From NCBI GenBank assembly GCA_937926555.1, contig CALAZX010000044.1, positions 1 through 10,674 of the forward strand: a stretch of DNA of 10,674 nt. The letters run 5' to 3'. This DNA comes from an uncultured Negativicutes bacterium. Lineage in GTDB: Bacteria > Bacillota > Negativicutes > Acidaminococcales > Acidaminococcaceae. Below are positions 1-6,407 of the stretch, one piece after another. Position 1 is the first letter of the stretch. Each line of letters starts with the position of its first letter. The notes under the pieces were generated by a model that was given only the letters and a program-made list of their open reading frames with translations, ran no database searches and was not told the DNA's origin. A program made the translations under genes and the position numbers.

Positions 1-1
1 T

Positions 2-451
2 GACGGGTTCGCCTATACGGAACGGACCCGGGAGGAGCTGGAGCGGTGCGAGCTGCTCCCCTTCCAGGATGCTGTGGCCAACCGGGCGCCCTTCATCATG
101 GTGGGGCATATCTCCTGCCCCGCCGTCATCGGGGACAACACCCCGGCCTCCCTGTCGCCCGCCATCATGACGGGACTCTTGCGGCAGGATATGGGTTATG
201 AGGGGCTGATCATCACCGACGCCCTGAACATGGGCGCCATCGTGAATCTGTATTCCTCCTCCCAGGCGGCGGTGAAAGCTTTCCTGGCCGGCACGGACAT
301 CCTCCTGATGCCCGCCGATTTCCGGGGCGCCTATGCCGGCATGCTGGCAGCGGTGCGTGACGGCACCATCTCCCGGGAGCGGCTGGACGCGTCGGTGGGA
401 CGGATCCTGAGAACGAAGCTGCGGTATCTTTCCCCCGGGGAAATTAAGTAG
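2..451 (+). CDS. Glycoside hydrolase family 3 protein, NagZ-like beta-N-acetylhexosaminidase (C-terminal part)
   Basis: This gene starts upstream of the window; the frame is open from base 2 and ends at TAG 449-451. The visible 149 residues match the C-terminal half of the family 3 catalytic barrel. There is a leucine-rich turn (ELLPF) before a MVGHI strand, the PASLSP segment preceding a helix, and the strand LIITDALNMGAI. The Asp at 218-220 sits where NagZ-type enzymes carry their nucleophile. The His-Asp dyad loop typical of NagZ (KHFPGHG region) would lie upstream and cannot be checked. NagZ-type enzymes remove N-acetylglucosamine from muropeptides in cell-wall recycling, but other family 3 substrates remain possible. 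The protein ends soon after the barrel with no C-terminal sandwich or FnIII domain, which fits the short NagZ class. The stop codon is part of a terminator stem. Confidence 0.85.
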   Translation, partial: DGFAYTERTREELERCELLPFQDAVANRAPFIMVGHISCPAVIGDNTPASLSPAIMTGLLRQDMGYEGLIITDALNMGAIVNLYSSSQAAVKAFLAGTDILLMPADFRGAYAGMLAAVRDGTISRERLDASVGRILRTKLRYLSPGEIK

Positions 452-477
452 CGGAGGAGCCTATCCTCCGCTTTTTT
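451..477 (+). terminator. Rho-independent terminator of the GH3 gene
   Basis: A perfect 8-bp stem (GCGGAGGA 451-458, TCCTCCGC 464-471) with a 5-base loop is followed by six T residues (472-477). The first base of the stem is the last base of the stop codon, so termination directly abuts translation. Confidence 0.9.
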
Positions 478-636
478 ACTGTCTAAAATTCATTTATATG
501 CATATAATATGGTATAGAACAAACATTTAATGTCATATATATTACACTTCCCGGAGGCTCTTCTTACCGTATGGTTACTCTTTTCGTAAAATTTCCTGAT
601 ATTGCGGAATAGAAGACATAACCTGTCCATGAACGG

Positions 637-645
637 TGCTATAAT
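637..645 (+). promoter_or_regulatory. Candidate extended -10 promoter of the HsdM-like gene
   Basis: TGCTATAAT is a full extended -10 element with a consensus hexamer at 640-645. No good -35 box lies 16-18 bases upstream, which extended -10 promoters tolerate. It would give an untranslated leader of about 115 bases. A second -10-like string, TATACT, lies at 653-658. Confidence 0.4.
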
Positions 646-666
646 GATATTATATACTGCTTCTTG

Positions 667-701
667 GGAACAGGGGGTTCCGGAAAAGGGTGATTTTCCG
701 G
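667..701 (+). promoter_or_regulatory. Two leader hairpins upstream of the HsdM-like gene
   Basis: GGAAC (667-671) pairs with GTTCC (677-681). Overlapping its end, CCGGAAAA (680-687) pairs perfectly with TTTTCCGG (694-701) around the six-base loop GGGTGA. The two stems share bases 680-681, so they could be mutually exclusive. No T-tract follows, so this is not an intrinsic terminator. No known riboswitch class was recognised. Confidence 0.4.
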
Positions 702-766
702 GCGGATGGAAGGTCCGATATAGAGGCCCCGGCCTAGGAGGCATATTATCAAAGGGGTGTAATTTT

Positions 767-1996
767 ATGAAGGGTCGCAGTACAGTTTTGCTCCGCACGT
801 TTTTTCCGGAGCTTGATGGAAACCGTGTGCGTGTCGTTTATGAGAAACTGCGGGAGAACCTGCAGAAAAAAGGGTTTGGACAGGAGATACATCTGGCCGG
901 CAGCGCCTATCTGCTGAGCCTGGCCGCCTCCGCGCGGAAGGCGGGGGCATTGCCGGAAGACCGGAGTGCCGGAGAGTTCTACCGCATGATGCTGCAGGGG
1001 GAGGCGTTCTGTTTCCCCTTCGTGAGAGAGGATGCTTTCAGGGCCTATTTCCGACGGCAGGTCCCGGCGGCCTGCCCGGCCTGCTGCTGGAATCTGCTGG
1101 AGGAGTTCTCCCCCGAGGAGTTCGCCGCCTGCGTCTTCCTGGACAGGGAACAGGCGCCGGGGAAGGTGGCCAGGGAACTGTTCGTCCACGAGCTGGCCAT
1201 GCAGCTGCTGGACATCTGTCCCGGCGAGCGGGTGGCTGATCTCTCCTGCTGCGCCGGGGACTTCCTCCTCAGCGCCGGCACCCGGGAGGAGGCGCTTCGT
1301 CTTCACGGCATCGAGAAATCCCCCGAGCTGGCGGGCATCACCGCGCTGCGGGTGAAAATCATCCTGGCCCGGGAGAAGGCGGGGAAGATTCCCATCGGAC
1401 TGCCGTCCGAATTCTTCCTGGACTGGAACTCCGCCAGCTGCTTCTTCGGCGAGGACAAGTTCTCCGAGGAGCACAAGGTGGTCTATGACAAGGTGTTCGC
1501 CGCCTATCCCTGCGGCGTGAAGGTGAGCGATATGGAGCAGGACTGCAGCTATGTGCGCTACCTCCGGGAAGCGGATCCGGTGTTCCTCCGGGGCACCTCC
1601 GCCGTATGGTGCTACAACCGGCTGCTGAAAGAGCTCCTGGCTCCCGGCGGCAAGGCGGTGGGCCTGATCCGGCGCTCCGACCTGGAAGAGAACGGTGACA
1701 GCCGGGTGCGCCGCTACTTCCTCAGCAAAGGCTATGTGGAGGCGGTGGTGGACATTCCCCTGGAGATCGGAGAGGAACGGTTTGTGCTGATGGTGTTCAG
1801 CCACGGCAACAAAACCGTCCGTTTCATCGATGCTGCTACGGACTTCAGGGAGAGCTCCGACCGGAGCCGTCTGGCGGAGGACATCCGCCGGGGACTGGAC
1901 GGCGGGTTTCCCGTACGGGATATCCCCATGGAGGAGATCCTGGCCATGAAGGACTGCGTGCTGGTGCAGGAGATGCCGGTGCCGGAGATGGCCTAA
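767..1996 (+). CDS. Orphan HsdM-like N6-adenine DNA methyltransferase, degenerate motifs
   Basis: The 409-residue protein starts at ATG 767, with AGGGG seven to eight bases upstream. An in-frame extension to 602 lacks a ribosome site and is rejected. After a helical N-terminal region of about 130 residues, the C-terminal two thirds follow the type I modification-subunit plan. There is a FVHELAMQLLD helix (motif X-like), ADLSCCAGDFLL (motif I, Asp158), GIEKSPELAGITALR (second strand acid), FAAYPCG (motif IV, 245-250), then LLAPGGKAVGLI and a FIDA strand. In active enzymes motif I reads DPACGSGG and motif IV reads NPPF. Here the first Gly is Cys, and the catalytic Asn-Pro-Pro-Phe is Ala-Tyr-Pro-Cys (246-249). 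I infer loss of methylation. No specificity (HsdS) or restriction (HsdR) gene lies nearby. A role as a nucleic-acid or AdoMet-binding protein is possible but unproven. Confidence 0.7.
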   Translation: MKGRSTVLLRTFFPELDGNRVRVVYEKLRENLQKKGFGQEIHLAGSAYLLSLAASARKAGALPEDRSAGEFYRMMLQGEAFCFPFVREDAFRAYFRRQVPAACPACCWNLLEEFSPEEFAACVFLDREQAPGKVARELFVHELAMQLLDICPGERVADLSCCAGDFLLSAGTREEALRLHGIEKSPELAGITALRVKIILAREKAGKIPIGLPSEFFLDWNSASCFFGEDKFSEEHKVVYDKVFAAYPCGVKVSDMEQDCSYVRYLREADPVFLRGTSAVWCYNRLLKELLAPGGKAVGLIRRSDLEENGDSRVRRYFLSKGYVEAVVDIPLEIGEERFVLMVFSHGNKTVRFIDAATDFRESSDRSRLAEDIRRGLDGGFPVRDIPMEEILAMKDCVLVQEMPVPEMA

Positions 1997-2062
1997 CAGC
2001 AGGCGGCGGGACCGGTCATCCGGACCGTCCCGGACCAATAGAATATACATCTGACAGAACGG

Positions 2063-2091
2063 GAGCCTTCCTCCGGGAAGGCTCTTTTTTT
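2063..2091 (+). terminator. Rho-independent terminator after the HsdM-like gene
   Basis: A perfect 9-bp stem (GAGCCTTCC 2063-2071, GGAAGGCTC 2076-2084) with a 4-base loop is followed by seven T residues (2085-2091). It lies 67 bases after the stop codon and isolates the methyltransferase-like gene as a single-gene unit. Confidence 0.92.
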
Positions 2092-2143
2092 GTGGCTTAT
2101 TTTTGAAATCTGCCTTCCGGAGACAGAGGAAAACAGAGAAACA

Positions 2144-2157
2144 TGATATACTATAAT
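2144..2157 (+). promoter_or_regulatory. Candidate promoter of the tautomerase gene
   Basis: An extended -10 (TGATATACT, 2144-2152) runs directly into a consensus TATAAT (2152-2157). No convincing -35 box is present. Either hexamer would give a leader of about 165 bases. Downstream, ATTATGA (2176-2182) and TCATGAT (2189-2195) form a one-mismatch dyad that could be an operator. Confidence 0.35.
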
Positions 2158-2213
2158 ATAAGAAATACCATATGGATTATGACAAAAATCATGATAGGAA
2201 CCACAACGGGAAA

Positions 2214-2291
2214 GGCAGGGCGGGACACCTGCCCGGAACCCATGCCCGCAGCGCGGCGGGCCCACCGTCCCTCCCCTTTTTCCGGGAGGGA
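2214..2291 (+). promoter_or_regulatory. Structured leader with three successive hairpins before the tautomerase gene
   Basis: Three stems follow one another: GGCAGG/CCTGCC (2214-2219 with 2228-2233), CCCGC/GCGGG (2245-2249 with 2256-2260) and TCCCTCCC/GGGAGGGA (2268-2275 with 2284-2291). None is followed by a T-tract. The last ends about 20 bases before the ribosome site AAAGGA (2313-2318). The sequence does not resemble a riboswitch class that I know. Confidence 0.35.
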
Positions 2292-2326
2292 GCGCATCAC
2301 CGGACAACACCGAAAGGATGATGGAA

Positions 2327-2542
2327 ATGCCATACGTGAACATCAAGATCACACGGGAAGGAAACGTGACAAGCGAACAGAAACGGCAGCTGATTGAGGG
2401 AGCCACCAACCTGCTCCATGACGTGCTGGGCAAGAACAAGGCCACCACGGTGGTGACCATCGAGGAAGTGGAGATGGACGCCTGGGGCATCGGCGGCGTG
2501 CCGGTGAGCGAGCTGCGGAAGAAGCAGAACAAAGAGAAATAA
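2327..2542 (+). CDS. 4-oxalocrotonate tautomerase family protein
   Basis: This is a 71-residue member of the 4-OT superfamily, whose small beta-alpha-beta subunits use an N-terminal proline, exposed after Met removal, as the general base in keto-enol tautomerisation. Start 2327 is preferred over the ATGs at 2318 and 2321 because it puts Pro directly after Met (MPYVNIKI) and leaves 8 bases after AAAGGA. The usual family features are present: SEQKRQLIEGAT helix, VVTIEEV strand and WGIGG turn. Compared with Pseudomonas 4-OT, Arg39 has no counterpart (TTVVTI) and the loop arginine is shifted (TREGN). True 4-oxalocrotonate activity is therefore unlikely and the substrate is unknown. The short basic tail (RKKQNKEK) extends past the usual 62 residues. 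No terminator separates it from the next gene. Confidence 0.85.
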   Translation: MPYVNIKITREGNVTSEQKRQLIEGATNLLHDVLGKNKATTVVTIEEVEMDAWGIGGVPVSELRKKQNKEK

Positions 2543-2701
2543 AAACAGCACATGACAGTCCGCCGGATGACGGCGGCAGCTTCCGGAGACGACACGCCCC
2601 GGAAGGAACCGGCCTGGAGACGGTCCGGATACAGGCGGCACCCACGGGGGCCGGGAAAGTGGAGCAGGACGCTTCGAGCGCCTGAAGAGGAACAACGGAT
2701 C

Positions 2702-3670
2702 ATGAGAGCCGGAACAATGCTGATCACGGCGGCGGTGGCCGCCATGCTGGCGATGCCCCTGAGCGGCACCGCATGTACGCTTTTCGGCGCCGCCGGGGAC
2801 GGATACGTCAAGGACGGCGGCACCATCCTGGTGAAGAACCGGGACTGGACACCTCCCCAGTGGCAGGAGCTGCGGCTGGTGGCCGGGGACGGCTACCGGT
2901 ACTACGGGCTTTTCGCCGGGGACAAGGACAAGATGGCCTTGAAAGGCGGGCTCAACGAGAAAGGACTGGCGGTGTTCTCCGCCTCCGCTTCCGCCATTCC
3001 CAGGAAGGAGCGGCAGGAGATGGAAGGGGCGGGGAGGAGCGCCCTGAAAGAGCTGCTCACCACCAGCGCCACCGTGGAGGAGGCCCTGAAGCACACCGAC
3101 GTGTTCAAGGGGCCCAAGTTCCTCATGCTGGCGGACGCCCACCAGGTCGCCTACGTGGAAGTGGGGGACCACGGGAAGTTCCAGGTCCGCAGGGTGGACG
3201 CGGGCACGCTGGCCCACACCAACCATTATCTGACGCCGGAGCTGGCGGAGTTCAACCGCCGTATCGGCGTGTCCAGCCGGACCCGGTATGAGCGGATCGG
3301 GGAGCTGTTGGCCGGCACGAAGCCCCTGACCCTGGACGACATGCTCCGGTTCAGCCGGGACAGCGAGAACGGGTCCTCCAGCAGCATCTGGCGGACCGGC
3401 AGCGCCAAAGACCGGGAGGAGACCCTGGCCACCTTCGCCGTCCGTCTCAAGGAGGGGACGGATCCTCAGATCTACGTGAAGGTGCGGCACAACCCCGAGG
3501 ACCGGGGGAAGGAGGAAGTGGTCCGCCTCACCGGCAGCGAGCTTTTCAGCGGCAAGAAGACCAACCTCCTGCAGCACAGCGGCGGCAACAGCTGCTACGC
3601 ACACGGCAACTCCTTCTGGAGCGGCCTATGGGAGCGGCTCCGCGCCTGGTGGCACTCCCTCTGGGCATGA
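2702..3670 (+). CDS. Secreted Ntn hydrolase, C45/AAT (linear amide C-N hydrolase) family
   Basis: The 322-residue precursor starts at ATG 2702 with AGAGGA about ten bases upstream; an in-frame extension to 2552 has no ribosome site. Residues 1-24 form a Sec signal peptide (short basic start, Ala/Met/Val-rich core, then SGTA). Signal peptidase I cleavage after Ala24 would leave Cys25 (2774-2776) as the first residue. That matches the N-terminal nucleophile these hydrolases need, so secretion itself may activate the enzyme. Other family hallmarks are KNRDW about 20 residues later and HTNHYL, resembling the TNH motif of the AAT family. There is no lipobox (position -3 is Gly). The family cleaves linear amides such as acylated amino acids, penicillin-like or bile-salt-like amides; the substrate here is unknown. 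The last 17 residues are unusually Trp-rich. Confidence 0.8.
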   Translation: MRAGTMLITAAVAAMLAMPLSGTACTLFGAAGDGYVKDGGTILVKNRDWTPPQWQELRLVAGDGYRYYGLFAGDKDKMALKGGLNEKGLAVFSASASAIPRKERQEMEGAGRSALKELLTTSATVEEALKHTDVFKGPKFLMLADAHQVAYVEVGDHGKFQVRRVDAGTLAHTNHYLTPELAEFNRRIGVSSRTRYERIGELLAGTKPLTLDDMLRFSRDSENGSSSSIWRTGSAKDREETLATFAVRLKEGTDPQIYVKVRHNPEDRGKEEVVRLTGSELFSGKKTNLLQHSGGNSCYAHGNSFWSGLWERLRAWWHSLWA

Positions 3671-3716
3671 CCGGGCCGGCTGGCGGGGCAGGATGGAATG
3701 AGATAGTAACGTCATA

Positions 3717-3795
3717 CGCAAGACAGCGGCTCTGACAAGGAAGCCGCAGGATGGCCGAAGCGGACAATGAAATCCGCAAGACGGCGGAAATGACC
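3717..3795 (+). repeat. Three-unit imperfect intergenic repeat with hairpins
   Basis: Three related units begin at 3717, 3745 and 3775, a period of 28-30 bases. The clearest pair is CGCAAGACAGCGGCTCTGAC (3717) against CGCAAGACGGCGGAAATGAC (3775). Units are linked by short inverted repeats: GCGGCT/AGCCGC (3726-3731 with 3742-3747) and GCGGA/TCCGC (3760-3764 with 3773-3777). The composition and dyads resemble dispersed REP-like elements. Only this one copy is in the window, so dispersal is not shown. Confidence 0.45.
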
Positions 3796-3820
3796 ATAAG
3801 TACGTAGCAAGGAAGGAATG

Positions 3821-5245
3821 ATGAACATGGATTTTTCGAAACTGTATATTGACGGAGCCTGGGTGGAAAGCGCCTCGGGCAAGATGATCGACGTGGAGAA
3901 TCCCGCCACCCGGGAGATCTTCGCCAGCGTGCCCGCCGGCAACGGCGAGGACGTGGCACGGGCAGCGGAGGCCGCCTACGCGGCGTTCCCCGGCTGGATG
4001 GCCACCCCGCTGGAGAGACGTATCGAGCTGATGGAGAAGTTCCTGGAGATCTTCCGGGAGCAGGAGCCGGAGCTCATCGACATCACGGTGAAGGAGCTGG
4101 GCTCCCCCTATGATTTCGCCAAGAGCGCCCAGGTGGAGTACCAGTACGTGCGCACCTGCTCTTATATCGACCTGGCGCCCCGGGTTCCCCTGGTGGAGAA
4201 GATGGCGCAGTCCACCACCTACCGCGAGCCAGTGGGCGTGGTCGGCTGCATCACCCCTTGGAACTATCCCCTGGGCCAGGTAATCCAGAAGATCATCCCG
4301 GCCATGCTCATGGGCAACACCGTGATCCTGAAACCCAGCCAGCACACTCCGCTGTCCTCCTTCTACCTGGCGGAGGCCATGGACCGCGCCGGCTTCCCCA
4401 AAGGCGTGTTCAACCTGGTCACCGGCAGAGGCGGCGAGGTGGGCAACGCCATGTCCGACCATCTGCTGGTGCAGATGATCTCCTTCACGGGATCCACCTC
4501 CGGCGGCGTCACCGTGGCCAAACACGCCCTGGACAGCGTGAAACGGATCAGCCTGGAGCTGGGCGGCAAGTCCCCCTATGTGATCCTGAAAGGCGCGGAC
4601 TACCGGAAGGCCATCTACAACTGCTTCAACAGCATCTTCCTCAACTCCGGCCAGACCTGCACGGCGTTCTCCCGCCTGCTGATCCCCGAATCCGAGAAGG
4701 AGACCCTGGAGAAGCTGATGCTGGAGATCATCCCCGAATACACCGTGGGCGACCCCGCGGTGAAAGGAATCAAGATCGGACCCCTGGCCTCCCGTCAGCA
4801 GTTCGACAAAGTGAAAGAGTACATCGGCAAGGGCGTGGCGGAAGGTGCCACCCTCTTCCGCGGCGAGGTTCCCGGCGAGCCGGAAGGCGGCTACTATGTG
4901 AAGCCGGTGATCTTCACCGGTGTGGATAACGGCATGACCATCGCCCGGGAGGAGATTTTCGGGCCGGTGCTCTGCGTCATCACCTACAAGGATGTGGAGG
5001 ACGCCCTCCGCATCGCCAACGACACGGAATACGGCCTCAACGCCGGTGTCTTCGGCGCCACCAAGGAGGAGGCCGTGGCGGTGGGCCGCCGCATCATGGC
5101 GGGCAACGTCTATATCAACACCAGCCCCCGTGACACCGCGGCGCCTTTCGGCGGCTACAAGAAGAGCGGCATCGGCCGTGAGGGCGGCATCTACGGCATG
5201 CTGGAGTTCACCCAGCAGAAATCCCTCTTCGACAGCTGTGACTGA
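3821..5245 (+). CDS. NAD(P)-dependent aldehyde dehydrogenase
   Basis: This is a full-length ALDH superfamily enzyme of 474 residues, cytoplasmic, oxidising an aldehyde to its acid (or CoA-independent equivalent). Catalytic positions are intact: Asn148 in TPWNYPL, general base Glu246 in LELGGKSP, and nucleophile Cys280 in NSGQTCTAFSR. The Glu-Cys spacing of 34 is the same as in ALDH2. EEIFGPV and the late PFGGYKKSGIGRE segment are also typical. Three in-frame ATGs (3818, 3821, 3827) follow AAGGAAGGA at 3809-3817. The choice is uncertain; 3821 or 3827 gives better spacing. The substrate cannot be read from sequence, and betaine, succinate semialdehyde and aliphatic aldehyde types all remain possible. 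It may be read through from the upstream genes, since no terminator is seen in the 150-base gap. Confidence 0.93.
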   Translation: MNMDFSKLYIDGAWVESASGKMIDVENPATREIFASVPAGNGEDVARAAEAAYAAFPGWMATPLERRIELMEKFLEIFREQEPELIDITVKELGSPYDFAKSAQVEYQYVRTCSYIDLAPRVPLVEKMAQSTTYREPVGVVGCITPWNYPLGQVIQKIIPAMLMGNTVILKPSQHTPLSSFYLAEAMDRAGFPKGVFNLVTGRGGEVGNAMSDHLLVQMISFTGSTSGGVTVAKHALDSVKRISLELGGKSPYVILKGADYRKAIYNCFNSIFLNSGQTCTAFSRLLIPESEKETLEKLMLEIIPEYTVGDPAVKGIKIGPLASRQQFDKVKEYIGKGVAEGATLFRGEVPGEPEGGYYVKPVIFTGVDNGMTIAREEIFGPVLCVITYKDVEDALRIANDTEYGLNAGVFGATKEEAVAVGRRIMAGNVYINTSPRDTAAPFGGYKKSGIGREGGIYGMLEFTQQKSLFDSCD

Positions 5246-5428
5246 CCGTCTTCCACTTCGCGCACACTTCCGCCGGCATCTGCCGGTGGCGGGGCAGGAC
5301 GGGACGGCGTGAAGGCCGGCACCGGACACCGCGCCTGAGGCGTACCGGCCGGAGAGTGACGGCACCATACGGATATTTCCCGGGAAACGGTCCTTTCGGA
5401 GGGCCGTTTTCCTTCTGTTCCGGTCTTG
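5246..5428 (+). other. GC-rich structured intergenic region after the aldehyde dehydrogenase
   Basis: No gene is seen. CCGCCGGCA (5270-5278) pairs with TGCCGGTGG (5281-5289) through one G-T wobble. GGCCGG (5314-5319) pairs with CCGGCC (5345-5350) and encloses a CGCC/GGCG stem (5332-5335 with 5339-5342). The weak terminator at 5385-5412 follows. Confidence 0.5.
5385..5412 (+). terminator. Likely Rho-independent terminator of the aldehyde dehydrogenase gene
   Basis: AAACGGTCC (5385-5393) pairs with GGGCCGTTT (5401-5409) with one G-T wobble and a 7-base loop. The T-tract is short and interrupted (TTTTCCTT), so efficiency is uncertain. Confidence 0.65.
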
Positions 5429-5445
5429 TGTGATGAACTAACAGA
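5429..5445 (+). promoter_or_regulatory. Candidate Crp/Fnr-type operator of the reductase-regulator operon
   Basis: TGTGATGAACTAACAGA contains the imperfect dyad TGTGA-N5-TAACA. It matches 14 of 17 bases with the element before the thioredoxin gene (7835-7851, - strand), and both sit exactly 19 bases before the -10 box. Its centre falls near -41 of the inferred start, the class II activator position of Crp/Fnr proteins. The N5 spacer differs from the N6 of the classic CRP site. Confidence 0.6.
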
Positions 5446-5464
5446 CGGGACGGTCCGGATAGGG

Positions 5465-5470
5465 TATAAT
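5465..5470 (+). promoter_or_regulatory. -10 box of the reductase-regulator operon
   Basis: A consensus TATAAT. The place where a -35 box should be (about 5442-5447, CAGACG) has no match to TTGACA. This fits a promoter that depends on an activator bound at 5429-5445. The leader would be about 55 bases. Confidence 0.65.
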
Positions 5471-5531
5471 ACAGAATAAGAGTTATAAGATAAACAATGA
5501 AGCGATAAAGAAAACGACAGGAGGACCACTT

Positions 5532-6407
5532 ATGGGAAATGTGATCATCATCGGAGCCGGCCCCGCAGGGGTGTCGGCCTCCTTATACACCATCCGCGCC
5601 GGGGTGAAGACTACGGTGCTGGGACGGGACGGCGGCGCCCTGGCCAAGGCGGAGAAGATTCAGAACTACTACGGGCTGCCGGAAGCCGTCAGCGGCCGTC
5701 AGCTCCAGGAGGATGGCGTGGCGGGAGCCCGCAAGCTGGGCGTTGAGTTCGTGGACACCGAAGTGGTGGGCCTGAGGATGAACGACAGCTTCGACGGATT
5801 CGTGGTGGAGTCTCTGGACGGAGTCCGCGAGGCGGACGCCGTGATCCTGGCCGGCGGCGCTTCCCGGCTGGCTCCTCCCATCCCCGGCCTGAAAGAGCTG
5901 GAGGGACGGGGTGTCAGCTACTGCGCTGTCTGCGACGCCTTCTTCTACCGTGGCAAGACCGTGGCCGTGTTGGGTGCCGGGGAGTATGCCCTCCATGAGG
6001 CGGAGACCCTGCTGCCCGTGGCGGGGAAGGTGTACCTGCTCACCGACGGCGCCGAGCCGGAGGTGGCACTGCCGGACAACCTGGAGGTGCGGAAAGAGAA
6101 GATCGCCGCGCTGGAAGGCGGGGAACGCCTGGCCGGCGCGCGGCTGGAGAACGGTGACCTGGTGGAGATTGACGGGGCTTTCGTGGCCTACGGCACCGCC
6201 GGCAGCGTGGACCTGGCCCGGAAGATTGGCGCCCTGGTCCAGAACGGCAGCATCATCATGAACAAGGACATGGCCACCAACGTGCCCGGCCTCTATGCCG
6301 CCGGGGACTGCACCGGCGGACTGCTGCAGATCGTGAAGGCGGCCTATGAGGGCGCCGCCGCAGGACTTTCCGTCATCCGCTATCTGCGGGGGAAGGAGAA
6401 GCGATGA
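5532..6407 (+). CDS. Thioredoxin-reductase-like FAD oxidoreductase with CAVC active site
   Basis: This 291-residue protein starts at ATG 5532 behind a strong AGGAGG (six-base spacing). It has the low-molecular-weight thioredoxin reductase plan: FAD-binding IGAGPAG near the N-terminus, a central redox pair CAVCD (Cys131, Cys134), a second nucleotide-fold domain beginning AVLGAGEYALHEA, and the C-terminal FAD motif GLYAAGDCTGG. Two features depart from NADPH-dependent TrxB. The GGGDSAVEEA loop is GAGEYALHEA, and no HRRxxxR segment for the NADPH phosphate follows; the equivalent strand reads VYLLTDGAEPE. This resembles pyridine-nucleotide-independent, ferredoxin-linked reductases (FFTR) described in clostridia, so the electron donor may be ferredoxin. 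The likely partner is the thioredoxin at 7426-7734. Its stop overlaps the next gene's start by four bases. Confidence 0.85.
   Translation: MGNVIIIGAGPAGVSASLYTIRAGVKTTVLGRDGGALAKAEKIQNYYGLPEAVSGRQLQEDGVAGARKLGVEFVDTEVVGLRMNDSFDGFVVESLDGVREADAVILAGGASRLAPPIPGLKELEGRGVSYCAVCDAFFYRGKTVAVLGAGEYALHEAETLLPVAGKVYLLTDGAEPEVALPDNLEVRKEKIAALEGGERLAGARLENGDLVEIDGAFVAYGTAGSVDLARKIGALVQNGSIIMNKDMATNVPGLYAAGDCTGGLLQIVKAAYEGAAAGLSVIRYLRGKEKR

Larger units (their letters stand above)
478..766 (+). other. AT-rich intergenic region and leader of the HsdM-like gene
   Basis: The stretch 478-600 is much more AT-rich than its surroundings and holds several TATAAT-like strings (for example 503-508) but no convincing gene. 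A possible reading frame from 602 runs into the downstream gene in phase. It lacks a ribosome binding site and looks non-coding, so I treat 602-766 as leader. The leader contains the candidate promoter at 637-645 and the hairpins at 667-701. Confidence 0.6.

Noticed and set aside
602..766. N-terminal extension of the HsdM-like protein to 602
   Set aside because: No ribosome site, it overlaps the promoter-like element and leader hairpins, and its translation is unlike the family; ATG 767 has a good ribosome site.
767..1996. Complete type I restriction-modification system
   Set aside because: Only an M-like subunit is present; no specificity or endonuclease gene is in the window and the catalytic motif is degenerate.
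749..2050. Long - strand open frame (433 residues) opposite the HsdM-like gene
   Set aside because: GC-rich antisense shadow: low-complexity His/Leu/Gly/Pro-rich translation with no domain, while the + strand has recognisable methyltransferase motifs.
2552..2701. N-terminal extension of the Ntn hydrolase
   Set aside because: It would bury the signal peptide and has no ribosome site; the Arg/Pro-rich translation looks non-coding.
2702..2776. Lipoprotein signal peptide for the Ntn hydrolase
   Set aside because: Residues before Cys25 are SGTA, with Gly rather than Leu at -3; signal peptidase I cleavage exposing a catalytic Cys fits better.
2297..3604. 435-residue - strand open frame opposite the tautomerase and Ntn hydrolase
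   Set aside because: Antisense shadow crossing two well-supported + strand genes.
3717..3795. CRISPR-like array
   Set aside because: Only three diverged units with no separate unique spacers and no cas genes; hairpin-linked units fit a REP-like element better.
3626..5368. 580-residue - strand open frame opposite the aldehyde dehydrogenase
   Set aside because: It spans the whole ALDH gene in antisense, is rich in His/Gly/Val/Asp without motifs, and lacks a ribosome site; the + strand has all catalytic residues.
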